This document shows, piece after piece, positions 1 to 8,564 of a stretch of DNA of 61,019 nt. Source of the DNA: Alphaproteobacteria bacterium. GTDB lineage: Bacteria; Pseudomonadota; Alphaproteobacteria; CADEGL01. How positions within the stretch are numbered: position 1 is the first letter of the stretch; each line of letters starts with the position of its first letter. Location of the stretch: NCBI GenBank assembly GCA_026400755.1, contig JAPLOM010000048.1:7085-68103 (forward strand). The letters run 5' to 3'. Both the position numbers and the translations under genes were made by a program. A model generated the notes under the pieces. It saw only the letters and a list, made by a program, of their open reading frames with translations, was not told where the DNA came from and did not search any database.

Positions 1-2
1 CC

Positions 3-959
3 AAGAAAACCGTCCTGGTCACGCGCAGGCTGACGCCGTCCGTCGAGGCGCGCCTCACGCGCGACTATGACGCGCGGCTGAACCTGGGCGACGAGATCTA
101 TACGCCGGACAAGCTGGCCGCGGCGGCCCAGGGCGCCGACGCGCTGCTGGTGGCGGCCACCGACAATGTGGGACCCGCCGTGATCGCGAAGCTGCCAGAC
201 AGCGTGCGCGCTATCGCCACCTTCTCCGTCGGCTACAACCACATCGACATCGAGGGCTGCAAGAAGCGCGGCATCTGCGTCACCTACACGCCCGACGTGC
301 TGACCGACGCAACCGCCGACCTGACTATGCTGCTGATCCTGGGCGCCGCGCGGCGCGCGGGCGAAGGCGAGCGCATGGTGCGCAACGGCGAATGGAACGG
401 CTGGGCGCCGACCCAGCTTCTCGGCACCCAGGTCACGGGCAAGCGCCTGGGCATCCTGGGCATGGGCCGCATCGGCCAGGCCGTGGCCGACCGCGCGCGC
501 GGCTTCGCCATGCAGATCCATTACAGCAACCGCAAGCGCCTGCCGGCCGAGCAGGAAAAGGGCGCCATGTTCCACGCCGACCCCGAAGCTATGCTGAAGC
601 AGATCGACATCCTGTCGATCAACTGTCCCGCCACGCCGGAGACGACGCGCTTTCTCGACGCCCGCCGGATCGGGCTGATGAGGGATGGCGCCATCGTGGT
701 CAATTCGGCACGCGGCGCGATCGTGGACGACCATGCGCTGATCGCGGCGCTGCGCGCGGGTAAGCTGGCGTCGGCGGGATTGGACGTGTTCGACCGCGAG
801 CCGGACCTGGAGCCGGCCTACCGGGGCCTGGCCAACACGTTCCTGCTGCCGCATCTGGGCAGCGCGACGATCGAGACACGCGACGGCATGGGCAACAAGT
901 GCGTCGACAACCTGGACGCGTTCTTCTCCGGCCGGACGCCGCCCGACCGGCTGGCCTAG
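3..959 (+). CDS. D-2-hydroxyacid dehydrogenase (glyoxylate/hydroxypyruvate reductase type), 5' truncated
   Basis: The reading frame is open from the window edge, so the start codon lies just upstream; 318 residues are visible and few can be missing because the first residues (KKTVLVTRRL) look like the usual first beta strand. The Rossmann motif LGILGMGRIGQ lies near residue 149. The catalytic Arg is in VNSARGAIVD, the Glu in DVFDREP and the His in LPHLGSAT, in the order expected for this NAD(P)-dependent family. The likely role is cytosolic reduction of glyoxylate or hydroxypyruvate; the exact substrate cannot be read from sequence. The gene converges on the SPOR lipoprotein with one base between the stops. 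Confidence 0.85.
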   Translation, partial: KKTVLVTRRLTPSVEARLTRDYDARLNLGDEIYTPDKLAAAAQGADALLVAATDNVGPAVIAKLPDSVRAIATFSVGYNHIDIEGCKKRGICVTYTPDVLTDATADLTMLLILGAARRAGEGERMVRNGEWNGWAPTQLLGTQVTGKRLGILGMGRIGQAVADRARGFAMQIHYSNRKRLPAEQEKGAMFHADPEAMLKQIDILSINCPATPETTRFLDARRIGLMRDGAIVVNSARGAIVDDHALIAALRAGKLASAGLDVFDREPDLEPAYRGLANTFLLPHLGSATIETRDGMGNKCVDNLDAFFSGRTPPDRLA

Positions 960-960
960 C

Positions 961-1722
961 TTAGATCGGCAGCAGCCACGCCTTCTCAGAAACGTTGCGG
1001 CGCATCGATTCGGCCTGCTGGGACTCGAACGGCCCGGCGACCACGCGATACATCTTCCGTCCATCGATCGTGGCCGTGATCACACGCGTTCCCTTAGCCG
1101 CGTTGGATGCCGCGGCAGCGCGCTCCGCATCCTGGAAGCTGCCCAGCACAACCAGCACCTTTCGTCCGTTACCGGCGGGCGCGGCGACCGGAGCAGGCGC
1201 CAAGGAGGCCGTCCGCGCATTGACGGGCACCGTCGCCCTGGGCGGGCTGGACGCGCGAATCGGTTGCACGGTCGCCACCGGCTGGGTGGGCAAGGGCGCA
1301 GCGGGGGCGATGGCGGCGACCTGCGGCGCGGGTGCTGGAGCAGGCAAGCTTTCGGTGGCGATCGCGGCCTCGGGCGCCTTCTCCGGCGCAGGCGCGGGCG
1401 AGACACCAACCGGTGTCATCGCGGGGGGCGCAAAGGCCAGGGCGCCATTGCCGGGGGCATAGAGCACCGCATGCGCGCCCGTCCCCTTAGGCTCGACGCA
1501 GACCGGTTTTTCTTTCACCACCCGCCAGACGGCGCAATCTTCCCCGGTGACCACAGATAAAGCGTGGTCATGGGGCGCTTTGCCGGTCGCCGTATAGCTG
1601 AGCCCGTCGAAGGCCGCCGAGGCGGCGGTGAGGCCCACCGGAATGGCCACGCAGCCCCCCAAAGCGGCCACCACCAGGCCGGCAAAAACCGTATCGCGCG
1701 CGAATCTGGAATCCTTCTGCAC
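961..1722 (-). CDS. SPOR-domain lipoprotein
   Basis: A 253-residue secreted protein. I chose the GTG at 1722 because an AAGGGGAGG Shine-Dalgarno lies 8 bases upstream (1731-1739) and translation from there gives a compact lipoprotein signal ending LGGC (Cys24). A longer frame reaches 1806 but has no such ribosome site. The middle is a long Ala/Pro-rich, low-complexity linker. The last 70 residues form a SPOR domain (KVLVVLGSFQDAERA ... YRVVAGPF), a fold that binds denuded septal peptidoglycan. Inferred role: envelope-anchored cell-division or peptidoglycan-binding protein. It is not clearly RlpA, FtsN or DamX, so no symbol is given. Confidence 0.75.
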   Translation of the reverse strand: MQKDSRFARDTVFAGLVVAALGGCVAIPVGLTAASAAFDGLSYTATGKAPHDHALSVVTGEDCAVWRVVKEKPVCVEPKGTGAHAVLYAPGNGALAFAPPAMTPVGVSPAPAPEKAPEAAIATESLPAPAPAPQVAAIAPAAPLPTQPVATVQPIRASSPPRATVPVNARTASLAPAPVAAPAGNGRKVLVVLGSFQDAERAAAASNAAKGTRVITATIDGRKMYRVVAGPFESQQAESMRRNVSEKAWLLPI

Positions 1723-1796
1723 CGGCAAAACCTCCCCTTGGCAGCCGCCCGGCATGGCCGGAATGTGGCGATAATTGATGCAGGATGAGAATCCTC

Positions 1797-1841
1797 TTTG
1801 ACTCATGTGTCAAATATTTTGTGTACGTCTTTGACTTACAC
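1797..1841. promoter_or_regulatory. AT-rich double palindrome between SPOR lipoprotein and rnd
   Basis: Two inverted repeats stand side by side in an AT-rich patch that is unlike the GC-rich surroundings. TTTGAC-N6-GTCAAA is at 1797-1814. GTGTACGTC-TTT-GACTTACAC (8 of 9 arm bases pair) is at 1821-1841. Both contain a direct TTTGACT repeat. The site lies between the divergent SPOR lipoprotein and rnd genes, so an operator for one or both is plausible. No regulator is identified. A GACTC (GANTC methylation-type) site falls inside the first palindrome. Confidence 0.4.
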
Positions 1842-1858
1842 GCAAAATCTTGTAGATT
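1831..1858 (+). promoter_or_regulatory. Candidate sigma70-type promoter for rnd
   Basis: TTGACT at 1831-1836 and TAGATT at 1853-1858 are separated by 16 bases and precede rnd by about 125 bases. The -35 hexamer lies inside the second palindrome, so a protein bound there would block it. Pattern only; no transcript start is known. Confidence 0.4.
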
Positions 1859-1873
1859 TCTTATCTCATCGCC

Positions 1874-1882
1874 TGTGGATAA
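1874..1882 (-). promoter_or_regulatory. Perfect DnaA box (TTATCCACA on minus strand)
   Basis: TGTGGATAA at 1874-1882 is the exact reverse complement of the consensus high-affinity DnaA box. It sits in the AT-rich stretch upstream of rnd. Only one perfect box is present, so this is more likely a regulatory or titration site than an origin. Confidence 0.4.
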
Positions 1883-1984
1883 GTCCTTGAAAAAGAGTCG
1901 CTTTTTGATCCAGCCGGCGCGGTTTCGGCACCTAGTCGGCACGGAAACATTGCGCGCCGCGCTGCAGCGCTATAGGCCGGTGGC

Positions 1985-3169
1985 ATGACCCCACTCGCCG
2001 ATACCGCGACGCTCGACGCCCTGTGCGCCCGCCTTTCCAAGGCCCCCTACGTCACCGTCGACACCGAGTTCATGCGCGACAAGACCTATTGGCCGCGCCT
2101 GTGCCTGGTCCAGGTCGCCGGGCCGGACGAGGCCGCCGTGATCGACCCCTTGGCGCCCGGCCTGGACCTGGCCCCCTTCCTGCGCCTGATGGCCGACCCG
2201 AACGTGGTCAAGGTGTTCCACGCCGCGCGCCAGGACGTGGAGATTTTCTTCCATCTGACCGGCAAGGTCCCTGCCCCCCTGTTCGACACCCAGATCGCCG
2301 CCATGGTGGCCGGCTTCGGCGAGCAGGTGTCCTACGAAACGCTGGTCGCGCATTTCTCCGGCGCGCGCATCGACAAGTCGTCGCGCTTCACCGACTGGTC
2401 GCATCGGCCGCTTTCGGAGCGCCAGCTCACCTACGCGCTGGCCGACGTCACCCATATGCGCAAGATCTACGAGGCGCTGCAGGCCCAGTTGCAGAAGAAC
2501 AAGCGCGAATCCTGGCTGGCCGAGGAGCTGGCCACGCTGTCGGACCCCGCCACCTATCGCCTGGAGCCCGACGAAGCGTGGCAACGGCTAAAGCCGCGCG
2601 GCATGTCGCCGCGCAGCCTAGCGGTGCTGAAGGAAATTTCAGCCTGGCGCGAACGCGAGGCGCAAAAGCGCGACGTGCCGAGCAACCGCATCGTGCGCGA
2701 CGAGGCGTTGACCGAGATCGCGGCCGGCCGGCCGAAGACCGCGGACGAGCTGGCGCGCGTGCGCGCCCTGTCCCGCGCCATCGCCGACGGGCCGTTCGGA
2801 CGCGAAATCCTGGCAGGCGTAGCACGCGCGCTGGCACTGCCGGAAAAGGACTGCCCCACCCTGCCGGACAGGCCCCAGTTGCCGCGCGGCATCGGGCCCG
2901 CGGTCGAACTGCTCAAAGTCCTGCTCAAGCTCAAAAGCGAACAGCAGCACGTGGCCACCAAGCTGATCGCCAACGTCTCGGACCTCGAGCGGCTGGCGGC
3001 CGGCGAGACCGACCTGCCCGCACTTCACGGCTGGCGTCACGAGGTGTTCGGCGCGGACGCGCTGGCCCTGATCGAGGGGCGTCTAGCCCTGGCCATCTCT
3101 GGCAAGGAGCTAGAAGTGGTTGAGCGGGTGGCGGATACGCCCGTGCGGCCGAAAGCGGCCCGGCGCTGA
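1985..3169 (+). CDS. rnd: Ribonuclease D
   Basis: A 394-residue 3'-5' exoribonuclease that trims tRNA 3' ends. The DEDDy active site is complete: D26 and E28 in VDTEFMRDKTYWPRLCLVQ, D84 in HAARQDVEIF, and Y150-xxx-D154 in LTYALADVTHM. After the exonuclease domain an HRDC domain is visible around residues 205-290 (LKEISAWREREAQKRD ... VPSNRIVRDEAL). Length and domain order are normal. It starts at the ATG following the AT-rich regulatory patch and converges on a minus-strand SDR. Confidence 0.93.
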   Translation: MTPLADTATLDALCARLSKAPYVTVDTEFMRDKTYWPRLCLVQVAGPDEAAVIDPLAPGLDLAPFLRLMADPNVVKVFHAARQDVEIFFHLTGKVPAPLFDTQIAAMVAGFGEQVSYETLVAHFSGARIDKSSRFTDWSHRPLSERQLTYALADVTHMRKIYEALQAQLQKNKRESWLAEELATLSDPATYRLEPDEAWQRLKPRGMSPRSLAVLKEISAWREREAQKRDVPSNRIVRDEALTEIAAGRPKTADELARVRALSRAIADGPFGREILAGVARALALPEKDCPTLPDRPQLPRGIGPAVELLKVLLKLKSEQQHVATKLIANVSDLERLAAGETDLPALHGWRHEVFGADALALIEGRLALAISGKELEVVERVADTPVRPKAARR

Positions 3170-3175
3170 TCTAGC

Positions 3176-3955
3176 CTAGAACGTGCCCGGGTACGCGCCG
3201 CCGTCGAGCACCATGTTCTGCCCGGTGATGAAACCGGCCTGGGCGCTGCACAGATAGGCGCAGGCGTCGCCGAATTCGGCCGCCGTGCCGAAACGCTTGG
3301 CCGGATTGGCGTCCATCCGTTCCTGACGCACCACGTCCACCGGCTTGCCGGTTTTCTTGGCCGTGGCCTCGAAAAGACCCCGCAACCGGTCGGTGTCGAA
3401 CGGCCCTGGCAGAAGATTGTTGATAGTCACGTTGTGCTGCACGGTCTCGCGCGCGATGCCGGCGATGAAGCCCGTGAGGCCCGCGCGCGCGCCGTTGGAC
3501 AGGCCCAGAATCGGGATCGGCGCCTTCACCGAGGTCGAGGTGATGTTGACGATGCGGCCAAAGCGCCGCGCGATCATGCCGTCGACCACGGCGCGGATGA
3601 ACAGGATGGGCGCGATCATGTTGGCGTCGGCCGCGGCCATCCACTGTTCGCGGCCCCAGTCGCGGAAATCGCCCGGCGGCGGGCCGCCCGCGTTGTTGAC
3701 CAGGATATCGGGCTCTGGGCACGCCTCGAGGATCTTGGCGCGGCCAGCGTCGGTGGTGGTATCGGCCGTGATCGCCGTGACGGTCGCGCCCGTCGCGCGC
3801 CGGATCGCCTCGGCCGTTTCGTTCAGCGGGCCTTCGGTGCGTGCCACGATGGTGATGACCACGCCCTCGCGCGCAAGAGACTCGGCGCAACCGCGCCCTA
3901 GGCCCTTGCTGGCGGCGCAGACGATGGCCTTGCGGCCCTTGAGGCCCAGATCCAT
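3176..3955 (-). CDS. SDR-family oxidoreductase lacking the usual Tyr/Lys active site
   Basis: A 259-residue Rossmann protein of the short-chain dehydrogenase/reductase family. The N-terminal cofactor motif is AASKGLGRG and the NNAGG strand-4 motif is intact, with a serine in NITSTS. At the place where YxxxK should be, the sequence reads LSNGARAG, so Tyr is Leu and Lys is Arg. A known SDR subgroup annotated as 3-oxoacyl-ACP-reductase-like also departs from the catalytic tetrad, so this may be a distinct chemistry or a binding protein rather than decay. Four bases separate it from hdaA upstream, suggesting co-transcription. Confidence 0.75.
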   Translation of the reverse strand: MDLGLKGRKAIVCAASKGLGRGCAESLAREGVVITIVARTEGPLNETAEAIRRATGATVTAITADTTTDAGRAKILEACPEPDILVNNAGGPPPGDFRDWGREQWMAAADANMIAPILFIRAVVDGMIARRFGRIVNITSTSVKAPIPILGLSNGARAGLTGFIAGIARETVQHNVTINNLLPGPFDTDRLRGLFEATAKKTGKPVDVVRQERMDANPAKRFGTAAEFGDACAYLCSAQAGFITGQNMVLDGGAYPGTF

Positions 3956-3959
3956 GGCG

Positions 3960-4643
3960 TCAGACGTCGATGCCGTGGGAGCGCAGCACGTCGCGCACGA
4001 ACGGCACGGTGATGTTGCGCCGCGCCGACATGGCGGCCTCGTCGATCACGGCCACCATCTTGCGCGCCATGGCGAAGGACCGCTCGATGCGGGCAACCAG
4101 GAAGTCGATCACGCCCGGCCCGACGCGAATCTGCCGGTCGCCGAACATCTTCTCCAGCACGGCCGCGATCAGCGCGTCCTCGGGCTGGCTGACCTCGACC
4201 GAGGGCAGCGCCAAAAGGCGCGAGCGCAGGTCGGGCAGCGACACATCCCAGCGCGCGGGCGCGCGGCGAGCGGTCAGCAGCATCTTGCCGCCTTGCTCGG
4301 CGACATAGTTGTAGAGATGGAGAAACTGCCTGGGGAGCTGTTCGGCCGCGCGGCCGGCGTCGCCGAGAACGAAATGACGGGCGTCGCCCATCAGGCGCGG
4401 CGGATCGGATTCGTCGAGCATGGGCGGCGTCAACAAGACCGCACCCGTGGTGGCGCGGAAGACGTGCGCCAGATGCGTCTTGCCGCAGCCGGGCTCGCCG
4501 TGGATGACCAGCGCGGACGCCGGCCAATCCCGCCAGCGGTCCAGCCACGCCACGGCCTCGCTGTTGCTGGGCGCCACGACGAAATCGTCCATCGCGAGCG
4601 CGGGACGGAATTCGAACTGCAGCGGAAGTTGTTGCGTAATCAA
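3960..4643 (-). CDS. hdaA: DnaA-related regulatory inactivator HdaA
   Basis: A 227-residue AAA+ protein homologous to the central domain of DnaA. It begins with QLPLQF (residues 5-10), the sliding-clamp-binding motif of Hda proteins, followed by Walker A GEPGCGKT (49-56). Hda with the DNA-loaded beta clamp stimulates ATP hydrolysis by DnaA and prevents over-initiation. No DNA-binding domain IV is present, which separates it from DnaA. The start is a TTG at 4643 overlapping the stop of the AI-2E gene (TTGA), with AAGG seven bases upstream. It ends an operon running from the DUF2066 gene. Confidence 0.87.
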   Translation of the reverse strand: MITQQLPLQFEFRPALAMDDFVVAPSNSEAVAWLDRWRDWPASALVIHGEPGCGKTHLAHVFRATTGAVLLTPPMLDESDPPRLMGDARHFVLGDAGRAAEQLPRQFLHLYNYVAEQGGKMLLTARRAPARWDVSLPDLRSRLLALPSVEVSQPEDALIAAVLEKMFGDRQIRVGPGVIDFLVARIERSFAMARKMVAVIDEAAMSARRNITVPFVRDVLRSHGIDV

Positions 4644-5725
4644 GTCTCTCCGCCTTGCGGACCGGCCGGGCGGTCACCTCGGTAAAAGGAACCAGCCAGA
4701 TAGCGGCTAACGCCGAAACGCGCAAGCACCCCGATGGCCGCCGCCGCGGGGACCGCGATCAGGATCCCGATGAAGCCCATCAACGCCCCGCCCACCATCA
4801 GGGCGAAAACGATCCAGAGCGGGTGCAGGCCGACCCGGTCGCCGACCAGCTTAGGCTTGAGGGTATTGCCCTCGAAGGCCTGGATGGTGGCGAAGATGGC
4901 TGCGATCGTGAGGACGCCTTCCCAGGTGCCGAACTGGATGATGGCCAGGCTGATGCAAGCCACGGCGCCGATGGCCGTGCCCACGATGGGGATGACGGCC
5001 AGCACGCCGATCAGGATGCCGAGAAGAAGGGCGAACTGCAGGCCCGCGGTCGTCAGCGCGATGGTGTAGGCCACGCCCAGGAACAGGCAGACAAACGCCT
5101 GACCGCGGATGAAACCGGCCAGCGCGCGGTCGATGTCGGCCAGCACCGCGCGGATCGTGCCGGCATGACTGCGCGGCAGGCAACGGTCGATCGACGCTAC
5201 GACCTTCGGCCAGTCCCGCATCAGGTAGAACGTCACCAGCGGCGTGATAAAGACCAGCGAGACGATGTTGATGATGGCCAGGCCGCCGCTCCACACTCCG
5301 CCGAACAGGCCCGCCAGCCAGGCCAGGGCCTCGCCGGCATGGCTGCCGACGGTTTCCTGGACCTTCTCGTACTGCTCGGCCGACAGGCGCGCGGTGAATT
5401 TTTGCAGGCTGCTCTGGATGATCGCCATGGCGCGGCTCATCAGCTCGGGCAGGGCGCCGATCAAGGCTACGATCTGTTCATAGAGAAGCGGCGCGATGAC
5501 GAAGATGACGCCAGCCACCACGCCCGCGAAGCCGACGCAGATCACCGTGGTGGAAAGAGCACGCGACCAGCCGAAACGCTGGAGCCACACGACCACCGGG
5601 TCGAGCAGATAGGCGGCAGCCGCACCGATCAGGAACGGCGTCAGCACCTCGCGCAGCGCACTGAACAGCGCGCCGATGACAACGGCCACGCCCAACGCGA
5701 CCAGCAAGCGTTGGAACCTCGTCAT
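4640..5725 (-). CDS. AI-2E family transporter (PerM-like)
   Basis: A 361-residue polytopic inner-membrane protein. Its hydrophobic segments are arranged as in AI-2E/PerM permeases: two near the N-terminus, a charged soluble stretch around residues 85-150, then a cluster of helices in the C-terminal half, including GxxxG-rich segments. The start ATG at 5725 forms an ATGA overlap with the stop of the upstream CDP-alcohol transferase; a longer frame to 5761 is unlikely. The family exports small solutes or autoinducer-type molecules; the substrate here is unknown. Confidence 0.85.
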   Translation of the reverse strand: MTRFQRLLVALGVAVVIGALFSALREVLTPFLIGAAAAYLLDPVVVWLQRFGWSRALSTTVICVGFAGVVAGVIFVIAPLLYEQIVALIGALPELMSRAMAIIQSSLQKFTARLSAEQYEKVQETVGSHAGEALAWLAGLFGGVWSGGLAIINIVSLVFITPLVTFYLMRDWPKVVASIDRCLPRSHAGTIRAVLADIDRALAGFIRGQAFVCLFLGVAYTIALTTAGLQFALLLGILIGVLAVIPIVGTAIGAVACISLAIIQFGTWEGVLTIAAIFATIQAFEGNTLKPKLVGDRVGLHPLWIVFALMVGGALMGFIGILIAVPAAAAIGVLARFGVSRYLAGSFYRGDRPAGPQGGET

Positions 5726-6267
5726 GGGGACGCCCCCATGCGCGACGCCCGCCGCCCCCACTTGAGCACATAGCCCAAACCGGACGCGAAGGTGGTGACC
5801 GCGACGAAATAGGTCAAAGGCATTTCCACGTCCGGATCATGAAAGCCAAAGCCGTTCAACGCCAGCACATAGCCCGCGAAGACGATCTGCGCCACGGTGT
5901 TGGCCTTGCTAAGCCACATGGGGTCGATCCGGGTCTGGCTGCCGAAGCGAAACACCAGCGCCGACCCGCCCAGGATCAGGACGTCGCGCAGCACCACCAG
6001 AAACACCAGCCAGGACGGGATGAAACCCTTCGCGCCCAACAGGATATAGATCGAAACCAACAGCGCCTTGTCGGCCATCGGGTCCAGAAAGCTGCCGAGC
6101 GGCGTGCGCCAATCGAATCGTTTAGCCAGAAACCCGTCGATCCCGTCCGATATCCCTGCCCCCAGGAAGATCCAGAACGCAAGATCGAGGCGGCCGTCCA
6201 ACACGACCCAAACCATGAGTGGCACGCACAAAAGCCGCCCCAGGCTGATGATATTGGGCAGGGTCAT
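5722..6267 (-). CDS. CDP-alcohol phosphatidyltransferase
   Basis: A 181-residue integral membrane enzyme. The signature D-x2-DG-x2-A-x8-G-x3-D-x3-D is readable as SDGIDGFLAKRFDWR...GSFLDPMADK around residues 40-66, supplying the metal-binding aspartates. These enzymes join a CDP-diacylglycerol-type donor to an alcohol to make a phospholipid head group; PgsA-like or cardiolipin-synthase-like roles are both possible. ATGA overlaps couple it to the AI-2E gene downstream and to the DUF2066 gene upstream. Confidence 0.85.
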   Translation of the reverse strand: MTLPNIISLGRLLCVPLMVWVVLDGRLDLAFWIFLGAGISDGIDGFLAKRFDWRTPLGSFLDPMADKALLVSIYILLGAKGFIPSWLVFLVVLRDVLILGGSALVFRFGSQTRIDPMWLSKANTVAQIVFAGYVLALNGFGFHDPDVEMPLTYFVAVTTFASGLGYVLKWGRRASRMGASP

Positions 6268-7415
6268 TGCGGCGTGGGCGACGACAGGGGAAGCGGCGCG
6301 GCCAGCCGCAGGATTCGCGCCTCCCCTTGGGTCTCGAGGCGAAGATCGAGTTGGGCGAGGGCCTGGGAAAGCTGCGCCTCGTCGCCAACGTAGTGCAGGA
6401 CCACGCGGGCGTCGCGCTTCGACACGGCGCGCAGATCACTGCGCCGGATTTGGGCCACACGGCCCAGCCGGTTGCGGATCTCGACCCATTCGCGCAAGGA
6501 GCCGAACGGCACGTCGGCCTCCAGCGCCTGTTCGCTGCCACCAACACGCAGCAGGTTGTCCTGCTTCCACCGCTCCTCGATCTGCGTGGCGACGGAATCC
6601 GCCGCGCGCTGGAGAAGCGCCTCGCGGCTTTCGCCCGGAGACGGCCTGAACTTCTCGACCACCGTCTGGGGCGCGCCGGTGGTCCCCAGGCGCGTGCTGG
6701 TCACCTGCAATTCGCCGCTCGCATCGACCTTGGCCACCGCGACCAGCGTTCCGCCCGCGTTGTACTTCGCGGCCAAGGCCTTCAACTTGACCGAATCGCC
6801 GTCGCGCGCCTGTTCGGCCTTGACCGTGCCTGTGTCGGACGGGTCGCCCGCCGGCAGGATCATGGGCACCAGCCCATCGCGCGGCAGTTTCGCGGCCCAT
6901 GCCTCGCGCCAGGGATTGGGAATGTCCCACAACGTGGGCGCACCACCGCCCTCGAAAACCGGCACAACGACCAGCGGGCGGGACGCCGCCTCGGCGAAGG
7001 GCGCGCCCTCGGCGCGCAGCATGGCGCGCACCGCATCGGGCTTGAAACGGACATTCAGCTTGGCGATGTAGCGCACACCCGAGCTTTTCTCCTCCGCAAT
7101 ATCGAAGTCGCGCACCAGTTCGGCCGCGCGCGCCGTGGTGACGGTGGCGGCGATCCGGTCGGAAGCGGGCCTGGCCGCGAGACGTTTGATGAGGAGCTGG
7201 AGCGCCAGACGTTGCCCTTCGGTGATGGCATCGGCCCGAGCGGCGGCGGCGCTCTGCGCGGTCTTGTCGACGGCCACGCCCGAGACCGTGAACGGATCGA
7301 ACGCCCCGCCCCGCCCCGCCGTCTGCGCGTGCGCGGGCTCCAGACCCACCGCCAGCGGCGCGAAGACGAGGAGGATAAGGCCTGCCCAAAGCTTGCGGGC
7401 GGGGCGATGGACCAT
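6264..7415 (-). CDS. DUF2066 domain-containing exported protein
   Basis: A 383-residue protein with an N-terminal signal peptide (positively charged start, hydrophobic core LILLVFAPLAVG, AHAQ cleavage site). The following sequence (FTVSGVAVDKTAQSAAAARADAITEGQRLALQLLIKR... is described here only in part) has the Ala-rich helical opening of DUF2066 proteins. This family sits beside purM and hda genes in many Proteobacteria and has no assigned biochemical function. The protein is predicted periplasmic. It is the first gene of the minus-strand operon and is divergent from purM. Confidence 0.75.
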   Translation of the reverse strand: MVHRPARKLWAGLILLVFAPLAVGLEPAHAQTAGRGGAFDPFTVSGVAVDKTAQSAAAARADAITEGQRLALQLLIKRLAARPASDRIAATVTTARAAELVRDFDIAEEKSSGVRYIAKLNVRFKPDAVRAMLRAEGAPFAEAASRPLVVVPVFEGGGAPTLWDIPNPWREAWAAKLPRDGLVPMILPAGDPSDTGTVKAEQARDGDSVKLKALAAKYNAGGTLVAVAKVDASGELQVTSTRLGTTGAPQTVVEKFRPSPGESREALLQRAADSVATQIEERWKQDNLLRVGGSEQALEADVPFGSLREWVEIRNRLGRVAQIRRSDLRAVSKRDARVVLHYVGDEAQLSQALAQLDLRLETQGEARILRLAAPLPLSSPTPQ

Positions 7416-7442
7416 TGCAAACGGCTCCCCGTAAAGTATCTT
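7415..7442 (+). promoter_or_regulatory. Candidate promoter for purMN
   Basis: TTGCAA at 7415-7420 and TATCTT at 7437-7442 with a 16-base spacer lie about 58 bases before the proposed purM start. The -35 touches the start codon of the divergent DUF2066 gene. Weak matches, reported because the gap is short and the promoter must be here. Confidence 0.3.
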
Positions 7443-7499
7443 CGCGGCGCGGGATAAACGCCGGAATCTTATACAAGTTCAGCCAAAGGCGAGGAAGCC

Positions 7500-8564
7500 A
7501 TTAGCGGACGCACCTACAAGGACGCGGGCGTCGATATCGACGCGGGCGACGCGCTGGTCGAGGCCATCAAGCCGATGGCCAAATCCACCAACCGCAAAGG
7601 CGTCATGGGCGGGCTGGGCGGCTTTGGCGGCTTGTTCGACCTCAAGGCGGCGGGTTTTCACGATCCCATCCTGGTCTCCTCGACCGACGGCGTCGGCACC
7701 AAGCTGAAATTGGCCATCGATCACAAAAAGCATGACGGCGTCGGCGTCGACCTGGTCGCCATGTGCGTCAACGACATTGTCGTTTGCGGCGCGGAGCCGT
7801 TGTTCTTCCTCGACTATTACGCGACCGGCAAGCTGACGGTCGACGAGGCCAAGGACGTGGTGGGCGGCATCGCGCGCGGCTGCCGCGACGCGGGCTGTGC
7901 CTTGCTGGGCGGGGAGACGGCCGAGATGCCGGGCATGTATGCGCGCGGCGACTACGATCTGGCGGGTTTCGCGGTCGGCGCGGTCGAGCGCGCTTCGATC
8001 ATCGACGGCGGCAAAGTGCGCGAAGGCGACCTGCTGCTCGGCCTGTCCTCCTCGGGTGTCCATTCCAACGGCTATTCGCTCGTGCGCCGCGTGGTGGCCG
8101 ACCTGAAGCTCGATTTGGCCAAGCCCGCGCCGTTCGATTCTTCTCGCTCCCTGGGCGATGCGCTGCTGGAGCCGACGCGCATCTATGTGAAGAGCTGCCT
8201 GGCCGCGATCCGCACCGGGGGCGTGAAGGCGCTGGCCCATATCACCGGCGGCGGCATCGTCGAGAATCTGCCACGCGTTCTGCCTAAGGGCACCGACGCC
8301 GAAATCGACGCCACCGCATGGACAGCGCCACCCGTGTTCGCCTGGCTGGCCGAGCATGGCGGCATTGCCCCGGCCGAAATGGCGCGCACCTTCAACTGCG
8401 GCATCGGCATGATCGTAGCCGTGGCCGAAGCCGACGCCACGCGGGTGGTGGATGCCTTCGCCCAGGCGGGCGAGCGGGTGCAGCGCATCGGCCGCATCGT
8501 GAAGGGAAGCGGCCAGGAGCCCGAAGTCCGCATGATGGGCATGGGCGCGCGATGGCCGCGCTGA
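7500..8564 (+). CDS. purM: Phosphoribosylformylglycinamidine cyclo-ligase (AIR synthetase), probable ATT start
   Basis: A cytosolic ATP-dependent enzyme that closes the imidazole ring of AIR in purine synthesis. Conserved blocks are [51 protein letters not shown] and THITGGG-like AHITGGG. The conserved N-terminal block [18 protein letters not shown] lies upstream of the first ATG (7575), and the frame has no ATG, GTG or TTG between the stop at 7455 and that ATG. The best start is ATT at 7500, which has GAGGAAG at 7491-7497 in front of it. That gives 354 residues, a normal length. purN overlaps its 3' end by 13 bases. Confidence 0.93.
   Translation: MSGRTYKDAGVDIDAGDALVEAIKPMAKSTNRKGVMGGLGGFGGLFDLKAAGFHDPILVSSTDGVGTKLKLAIDHKKHDGVGVDLVAMCVNDIVVCGAEPLFFLDYYATGKLTVDEAKDVVGGIARGCRDAGCALLGGETAEMPGMYARGDYDLAGFAVGAVERASIIDGGKVREGDLLLGLSSSGVHSNGYSLVRRVVADLKLDLAKPAPFDSSRSLGDALLEPTRIYVKSCLAAIRTGGVKALAHITGGGIVENLPRVLPKGTDAEIDATAWTAPPVFAWLAEHGGIAPAEMARTFNCGIGMIVAVAEADATRVVDAFAQAGERVQRIGRIVKGSGQEPEVRMMGMGARWPR

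Noticed and set aside
1790-1984. Replication origin upstream of rnd
   Set aside because: Only one perfect DnaA box, a small AT-rich patch, and no neighbouring genes usually found at alphaproteobacterial origins.
3345-4685. 446-codon plus-strand frame over the SDR and hdaA
   Set aside because: Antisense shadow spanning two well-supported genes.
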